Shown here one piece after another: positions 57,700 through 64,000 of a stretch of DNA of 64,000 nucleotides. Position 1 is the first letter of the stretch. The number at the start of each line of letters is the position of its first letter. Under the pieces are notes generated by a model. The model did no database searches. It was not told the DNA's origin and saw only the letters and a list, made by a program, of their open reading frames with translations. The stretch spans positions 24,926-88,925 of the forward strand of contig CATKHT010000031.1 of the NCBI GenBank assembly GCA_949752745.1, written 5' to 3'. The stretch is from Protula sp. h YS-2021 (Eukaryota; Annelida; Polychaeta; Sabellida; Serpulidae). Both the position numbers and the translations under genes were made by a program.

Positions 57700-60600
57700 C
57701 AGTCACTGAGGCATTTTTGGGCCCATCAATTCAAAAACAAAAATTAGAAAACTCTAACCACACGTGCGACAAACACAGCTTATTTTAACAAAGACAACAG
57801 AAAAAAATGTAAAATGTGAAAAATAGTGCGTAAATGTGAGAATCAGCCTACAAACTATTATATTAATCTTCCCCACTTTGAAAACCGAAATTTATCACAC
57901 AATACAAGCATAAAAGGTTGTTCTCTTTCCTTTCAATCGTATAAATTCTGAAATGCAAAGTGTATAAGATTTAAGGCCAACAAAAACTTTTTAACTAGAT
58001 CTTAAAAGTCCTTTTTTTTAATTCAATGTCACTCAAACAGTACGATATGGAATATCGGGCGTACCCAGCATTTTTTCAAGGAGTTCGTGAATTTCCGTTG
58101 CGTGACATTAAAAGTATTGTTTCAAATGTCTCCGCATAAATAACTTGGTTCTTGGGGTAGGTGGGAGTAATGAGGGGGTAGATTTAAAGTATATTTGAAC
58201 CACTTTTTCAAGGCAGCCCTTATCAATGTTGCGATACCTAACATTGTTTATTCTAAGGATCCGCTTTCACGATTGTTTTAAGAATATATTTTTCTTTCTC
58301 AAAAGCAGAAATATCAAGAGGATACGGGATGGCCTCAAGGATTATATCATAAACAATAACAATTTCAATTTCAGAAGACCTTGGTCTGTACAATCTGAAA
58401 AATAATGACAATATATCGAGCAGTTACACTTAGTCCAAACAAAACTCGTCAGAGAAATGTAACATTCTAGAGTAAACAGACCCTATCTCTTTACGAAAAA
58501 AAATAATAAACCGCACATATGAGAGATTTGTGCACGCAACTGTAGAAAATTGAAGCGTTTTAAGATCATACCACCAATGAAAAGAAAATAAAGTTAGTCA
58601 TTCGCAGCGGTTTGCGCCCATCGATTCAAAAGGACAATTAGAAGATTCTAACTGCATGTGGAAATACAGCTAATTTTAACAGAATTAAGAGAAAAATAAG
58701 TGTATAACGTCGTCTACAGCACATTCAGATAAACTGTGTAAAATAGCATGGAAATATGAGAAACAGCCTGCAAACTATTATAGCAATCTTCCGCAGTTTG
58801 AAAACCGGAATTTACCACACATTACAAGCATAAAAAGTTGTTGTTCTCTTTTTTTCAATTTTATAAATGCTGAATTGTAAATGTGTATCACTTTCACGCC
58901 AATTAAAACCTTATAACGACATCTTAAAAGCCCTTTTTTTGTTTAATCCAATGTCACTCAAACAGCACGATATGGAATATCGGGCGTAGCCAGCATTTTT
59001 TCAAGGAGTTTGAGAATTTCCGTTGCGTGACATTAAAAGTATTGTTTCAAATGTCTCCGCATAAATAACTTGGTTCTTGGGGTAGGTGGGAGTAGGGAGG
59101 GGGTGGATTTAAAGTATATTTGAACCACTTTTTCAAGACAGCCCTTATCAATGTTGCGATTCCTAAGATTATTTATTCTAAGGATCCGCTTTCCAGATTT
59201 TTTAAAGAAAATATTTTTCTTTCTCAAAAGCAGAGTTATCAAGAGGAGACGGGATGGCCTCAAGGATTATGTAATAAACAATAACAATTTCACTTTCATC
59301 AGACCTTGGTCTGTACAATCAGAAAAATAATGACAATATATCGAGCAGTTACACTTAGTCCAAGCAAAATTCCTCAGAGAAATGTAACATTCCAGAGTAA
59401 ACAGACCCTATCTCTTTACGAAAAAAATAACAAAACGCACACATAAGAGATTTGTGCACGCAAATGTAGAAAATTGAAGCGTTTTAAGATCATACCACTA
59501 ATGAAAAGAAAATAAAGTTAGTCATTCGCAGCGGTTTGGGCCTATCGATTCAAAAGGAAAATTAGAAGATTCTAACCGCATGTATAAATACAGGTAATTT
59601 TAACAGAGATAAGAGAAAAATAAATGTATAACGTCGTCTACAGCACATTCAGATAAACTGTGTAAAATAGCATGCAAATATGAGAAACAGCCTGCAAACT
59701 ATTAAAGTAATCTTCCCCAGTTTGAAAACCGGAATTTACGACACATTACAAGCATAAAAAGTTGTTGTTCTCTTTTTTTTCAATTTTATAAATGCTGAAT
59801 TGTAAATGTGTATCACTTTCACGCCAATTAAAACCTTGTAACTAGATCTTAAAAGTCCTTTTTTGTTTAATCCAATGTCACTCAAACAGCACGATATGGA
59901 ATATCGGGCGTAGCCAGCATTTTTTCAAGGAGTTTGTGAATTTCCGTTGCGTGACATTAAAAGTATTGTTTCAAATGTCTCCGCATAAATAACTTGGTTC
60001 TTGGGGTAGGTGGGAGTAGGCTGAGGATGGATTTAAAGTATATTTGACCCACTTTTTCAAGGCAGCTCATTTCAATGCTGCGATACATAAGATTGTTTAT
60101 TCTAAGGATCCGCTTTCACGATTTTTTTAAGAATATATTTTTCTTTCTCAAAAGCAGAAATATCAAGAGGAGACGGGATGGCATCAAGGATTATGTCATA
60201 AACAATAACAATTTCACTTTCATCCGACCTTGGTCTGTACAATCAGAAAAATAATAACAATATATCGAGCAGTTACACTTAGTCCAAACAAAACTCCTCA
60301 GAGAAATATAACATTCCAGAGTAAACAGACCCTATCTCTTTACGAAAAAAATAACAAAACGCACACATAAGAGAATTGTGCCCGCAACTGTAGAAAATTG
60401 AAGCGTTTTAAGATCATACCACTAATGAAAAGAAAATAAAATCTGTCATTCGCAGCGATTTTGGGCCCATCGATTCAAAAGGAAAATGAGAAGATTCTAA
60501 CCGCATGTATAAATACAGCTAATTTTAACAGAGATAAGAGAAAAATAAATATATAACGTCGTCTACAGCACATTCAGATAAACTGTGTAAAATAGCATGC

Positions 60601-61083
60601 AAATATGAGAAACAGCCTGCAAACTATTAAAGTAATCTTCCCCAGTTTGAAAACCGGAATTTACCACACATTACAAGAATAAAAAGTTGTTGTTCTCTTT
60701 TTTTTCAATTGTATAAATCTTGAATCGTAAATGTGTATCACTTTCATGCCAAATAAAACCTTATAACTAGATCTTAAAAGTCCTTTTTTGTTTAATCCAA
60801 TGTCACTCAAACAGTACGATATGGAATATCGGGCGTAGCCAGCATTTTTTCAAGGAGTTTGTGAATTTCCGTTGCGTGACATTAAAAGTATTGTTTCAAA
60901 TGTCTCCGCATAAATAACTTGGTTCTTGGGGTAGGTGGGAGTAGGGAGGGGATGGATTTAAAGTATATTTGACCCACTTTTTCAAGGCAGCTCATTTCAA
61001 TGTTGCGATACCTAAGATTGTTTATTCTAAGGATCCGCTTTCACGATTTTTTTAAGAATATATTTTTCTTTCTCAAAAGCAGA
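57700..61083 (-). repeat. Second array of the 0.92-kb unit, inverted relative to 33-39 kb
   Basis: The reverse complements of the landmarks recur: GCCCATC(A/G)ATTCAAAA near 57721, 58617, 59539 and 60466 (spacing about 900-925); AATGACAATATATCGAGCAG; GGGCGTA(G/C)CCAGCATTTTTT; TCTTGGGGTAGGTGGGAGTA. At least four units. The array stops abruptly inside a unit at 61083 (CTCAAAAGCAGAAA), where C-rich repeats begin. Confidence 0.9.
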
Positions 61084-61099
61084 AAGTAGAAGGGAAATG

Positions 61100-61545
61100 A
61101 GAGTTCTGGAACACCCCCCTCCCCCCCTCCCCCCCCCCAGGGGTCGACTGTCAGAAGTGAGGACCCCCCCTAGGGGTCGACTGTCAGAGGTGAGTACCCC
61201 CCTAGGGCTAAGAAAATTTTGTGATTTTAGCATAGTTATCCGTTTCAGACAATTTTAAGCAACTTTCGTTTCGAGGACCCCCCCCCCCCGGGCCGAGAAA
61301 ATTTTCTGATTTTAGCATAGTTATCCTTTTCAGACTATTCTAAGCAACTTTGGTTTTCATGACCCCCCCCCCTAGGGCTAAGAAAATTTTGTGATTTTAG
61401 CATAGTTATCCGTTTCAGACAATTTTAAGCAACTTTGGTTTCGAGGACACCCCCCCCCCCTCGGGCTGAGAAAATTTTGTGATTTCTGCATAGTTATCCG
61501 TTTCACATCATTCTGCGCAACTTTTGTTTTCATGACCCCCCCCTC
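61100..61545. repeat. C-run tandem repeat, ~85-90-bp unit
   Basis: GAGAAAATTTT(G/C)TGATTT(T/C)(A/T)GCATAG and CAGACAATTTTAAGCAACTT-like segments alternate with runs of 7-12 C. About four to five copies. C-run lengths are unreliable in most sequencing. Confidence 0.85.
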
Positions 61546-61547
61546 TT

Positions 61548-62350
61548 ACTTAAAATTGCCATAACTTTCGTTATAGTCAACCGGTTTGTATGAAAATTTC
61601 ACTGTTTGATTCAGTTTTATGTAAAGTTTTGTCATAAAGTGGTCACAGGCTATTTGCGCAGCTGGCTGTATGCATAATGTAACATGCCGCCATTTTAACT
61701 GCGTAAAAAGTGAAAAAGTGTGATAACTTTCGTTATAGTTGGTCGATTTCAATGAAAATTTCACCATTTGATTCAGTGTTATGTAAAGTTTTGTCATAAA
61801 GTAATCATGGGCTACTTGCGCAGCTGGCTGTGTGCATATTTATAGCATGTAGCCATTTTAACTTAAAACTGGCATAACTTTTGTTATACTTGACCGATTT
61901 ACCTGGAAATTTCACTGTTTGATTCAGTTTTCTATCTAGTTTTGACATAGTCATGGGCTATTTGCACAGCTCGCTGTATGCATATTTATAGCACGTAGCC
62001 ATTTTAACTTAAAACTGGCATAACTTTTGTTATACTTGACCGATGTACCTGGAAATTTCACTGTTTGATTCAGTTTTCTATCTAGTTTTGACATAGTCAT
62101 GGGCTATTTGCACAGCTTGCTGTATGCATATTTATAGCACGTAGCCATTTTAACTTAAAACTGGCATAACTTTTGTTATACTTGACCGATGTACCTGGAA
62201 ATTTCACTGTTTGATTCAGTTTTCTATCTAGTTTTGACATAGTCATGGGCTATTTGCACAGCTTGCTGTATGCATATTTATAGCACGTAGCCATTTTAAC
62301 TTAAAACTGCGATAACTTTTGTTATACTTGACCGATTTACATGAAAATTT
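61548..62350. repeat. ~145-bp tandem repeat, 5-6 copies
   Basis: CATAACTTT(C/T)GTTATA and GAAATTTCACTGTTTGATTC recur at about 145-bp spacing. The last three units (from about 61860) are nearly identical; the first two are more diverged. Confidence 0.88.
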
Positions 62351-63370
62351 CACCATTTTGTTCAGTTATTTCTTGTGTTATTTCGCGGATGAATACCATT
62401 TTGGCTTGACCGCTAGATGTCTCTGCTGTGCAGCTCTACAACTGTATGTGAGACATTCTGCTGAGTCAGCAATTTTAACCAGTTTGAACAAGTTACACAC
62501 CATATTTTGATTACATGTAAGTAGCATAAAAGCATGAGTGAAACATACATTTCAACCAGTGATAAATTCTGCTGAGTCAGCAATTTTAACAATTTTGAAC
62601 AAGTTACACACCATACACCATCGAAGTAGTATACCTTTTTTATCTGCTTGGACAAAATTTTTGTTTTTATGACTCTATGACATTATGTGACAACATGCGA
62701 CTGTGACATTATGTGACTTTATGTAATCTATGACATTATGTGACTCTCTATGACTTTTTTTTTAACATAATAGTCATATTTCTATGTCTGTTTTCACTAT
62801 TATTATTATGCTAATATTTAATTAGTCATATTTCAATGGGTTTTATTACAATAACCACACGCACACACAGCATAGGAATAAGTACATGAAAGGTCCCAGA
62901 GTGTGGGGAAACCAATCAATAAATTTCAGAGTGCACTCGTTCAGAGCGTGGGAACGATCAATAATTTGAGAAGGAATGGGATTTTCCCTACGTTAAGTCC
63001 AATGTTACGTTTTATGTTATAGTAGTTGGAACATGGTGCAAACTTTAGCAAATGTAGTTTTTGACAACATATGATATATAAAATAAGTTTTAGCATTTTA
63101 CCATGGTACTTATTCAACTATTCTAAAGTTATAGTTGTGCAGAAATGGTGGTTGTAGACCAACTTTAACAAATTTAGTTTTTCACGTTTCAAACAATTCT
63201 ACCACTTGGTTGGTCGGTTGATTGTTGGAAAATGGGAAGTGAAAATGTGGATAGTTATGTAGGAAAAACTGCGCCCATTCAAACATGTGTTCGAATGGCA
63301 AGCCCATTTAAAAGATGTGTTCGAATGGCAAGCCCATTCAAAACACGTGTTTGAATAATTTTTGGAAGAT
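62351..63370. repeat. Low-complexity stretch with short repeats; no gene seen
   Basis: ATTCTGCTGAGTCAGCAATT occurs twice (62455 and 62567). TATGACATTATGTGAC-type repeats lie at 62670-62760. TGTTCGAATGGCAAGCCCAT occurs twice (about 63289 and 63319). No exon found. Confidence 0.6.
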
Positions 63371-63379
63371 ATTAGGTCG

Positions 63380-63668
63380 TGGTATTGTTCAACAAATTGT
63401 TCAACATGTTCAACATGTTGTTGTTCAACATGTTCAACATGTTGTTGTTCAACATGTTCAACATGTTGTTGTTGAACATGTTCAACATGTTGTTGTTCAA
63501 CATGTTCAACATGTTGTTGTTCAACATGTTCAACATGTTCAACATGTTGTTGTTCAACATGTTCAACATGTTATTGTTCAACATGTTCAACATGTTGTTG
63601 TTCAACATGTTCAACATGTTGTTCAACATGTTCAACATGTTCTTCAACATGTTGTTGTTCAACAAGTT
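63380..63668. repeat. Palindromic 24-bp minisatellite
   Basis: The unit TTGTTGTTCAACATGTTCAACATG is repeated about 10-12 times with occasional loss of a sub-unit. CAACATGTTG within it is self-complementary, so long stems can form. Both strands stay open in one frame only because of the 3n period; these frames are not genes. Confidence 0.93.
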
Positions 63669-63672
63669 GTTG

Positions 63673-63681
63673 TATATAAAG
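63673..63681 (+). promoter_or_regulatory. TATA box candidate for the C2H2 gene
   Basis: TATATAAAG lies right after the minisatellite and about 53 nt before the ATG at 63734, leaving room for a start site near 63705 and a short leader. Confidence 0.45.
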
Positions 63682-63733
63682 CTATGTTTAAAGACTTTCT
63701 CATCATTTGAATTGTGTAGGTTGAACCGAAAGG

Positions 63734-64000
63734 ATGTATCAATGCAACATTTGTTCAAATTCTTACAACTGGCCACAAAGTCTTAAAAGACACTTAAAGG
63801 TTGCTCACAGGTCAGAAGTGGATGAAGAATCGGATATGGAAAACCCTGTAAAATTACCTTTCACGGAAACTTTCGATGAGTCTTCTATGGAAAGTGAAAG
63901 CGTTAACATGGCTGAAAAGAATGTACATGCTTGTACAGAATGTGGTGCATTATACAACAGCGAAGAAGCTTTGCTCAAACATTTGGAGCGGTGTGGTGAG
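63734..64000 (+). CDS. C2H2 zinc-finger protein, N-terminal 89 codons, runs off the window
   Basis: ATG at 63734 has an in-frame TGA just upstream (63722-63724) and no stop before the window ends. Finger 1 starts at residue 4: CNICSNSYNWPQSLKRH with the second His four residues later (C-x2-C-x12-H-x4-H). An acidic linker (EVDEESDMENPVKLPFTETF) follows. Then comes a second finger, CTECGALYNSEEALLKHLER C (C-x2-C-x12-H-x3-C). Likely a DNA- or RNA-binding nuclear protein. The Cys-ending second finger resembles the H-x3-C finger of the Gypsy ORF3 at 10.9 kb, so it may be the start of a mobile-element gene instead of a host gene. The final GGTGAG may contain a splice donor. Confidence 0.6.
   Translation, partial: MYQCNICSNSYNWPQSLKRHLKVAHRSEVDEESDMENPVKLPFTETFDESSMESESVNMAEKNVHACTECGALYNSEEALLKHLERCGE

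Noticed and set aside
63372..63786. Overlapping 130-residue open frames on both strands
   Set aside because: They translate the 24-bp minisatellite; the period is a multiple of three, so all units stay open. No real protein signal.

Overview
This is AT-rich eukaryotic, almost certainly invertebrate metazoan, DNA. Genes are split by GT-AG introns, and most of the sequence is transposons, inverted-repeat (MITE-like) elements and tandem repeats. The element mix and the recurrent GGAC/GACAGAC-type simple repeats suggest a mollusc, perhaps a bivalve, but nothing here fixes the species. No prokaryotic operon, rRNA or complete tRNA gene was seen.

Layout. (1) 1-3.9 kb: a PIF/Harbinger DNA transposon with a four-exon transposase (+, its start lies outside the window) and a convergent Myb/SANT-like accessory gene (-). 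(2) 4.4-22.3 kb: nested repeats. A dead non-LTR retrotransposon (LINE) is split at 6238/19603 by a 13.4-kb Ty3/Gypsy element on the minus strand, with MITEs on either side. The Gypsy element has LTRs, a primer-binding site, a polypurine tract, gag, pol, an unusual extra C2H2 zinc-finger ORF and a 3-kb non-coding tail. Its LTRs differ, as far as I can see, only by one 10-nt indel, yet gag, pol and the extra ORF all carry frame breaks or stops. (3) 22.3-27.2 kb: a second, decayed Harbinger with the same convergent gene pair and a PHD-like exon between the genes. (4) 27.5-33 kb: MITEs, a 2.2-kb element with CCCAGCAGGCAAAA ends, and microsatellites.

(5) 33.2-38.9 kb: a tandem array of about 0.92-kb units. 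The same unit returns in inverted orientation at 57.7-61.1 kb. Between the two arrays lie several other tandem families and the most interesting gene, a minus-strand multi-exon gene at 45.6-53.5 kb (possibly starting at 55.3 kb). It encodes C2H2-type fingers, a tyrosine-recombinase (phage-integrase-like) domain with recognisable R, R-K-H, G-H and Y motifs, and C-terminal SANT-like domains. Every intron I can place in it is phase 1. (6) 61.1-63.7 kb: further tandem repeats, ending in a palindromic 24-bp minisatellite that abuts a TATA box. Just downstream, at 63734, a C2H2 zinc-finger gene starts and runs off the window.

How the genes work together: the Harbinger transposase and its Myb-like partner act as a pair in known PIF/Harbinger elements (the partner helps nuclear import and DNA binding). 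The Gypsy gag and pol would form particle, protease, reverse transcriptase and integrase. The recombinase gene bracketed by inverted arrays could be a host gene or the motor of a large undescribed element; the sequence alone does not decide. Exon joins given here are by eye from GT/AG sites and reading phase.
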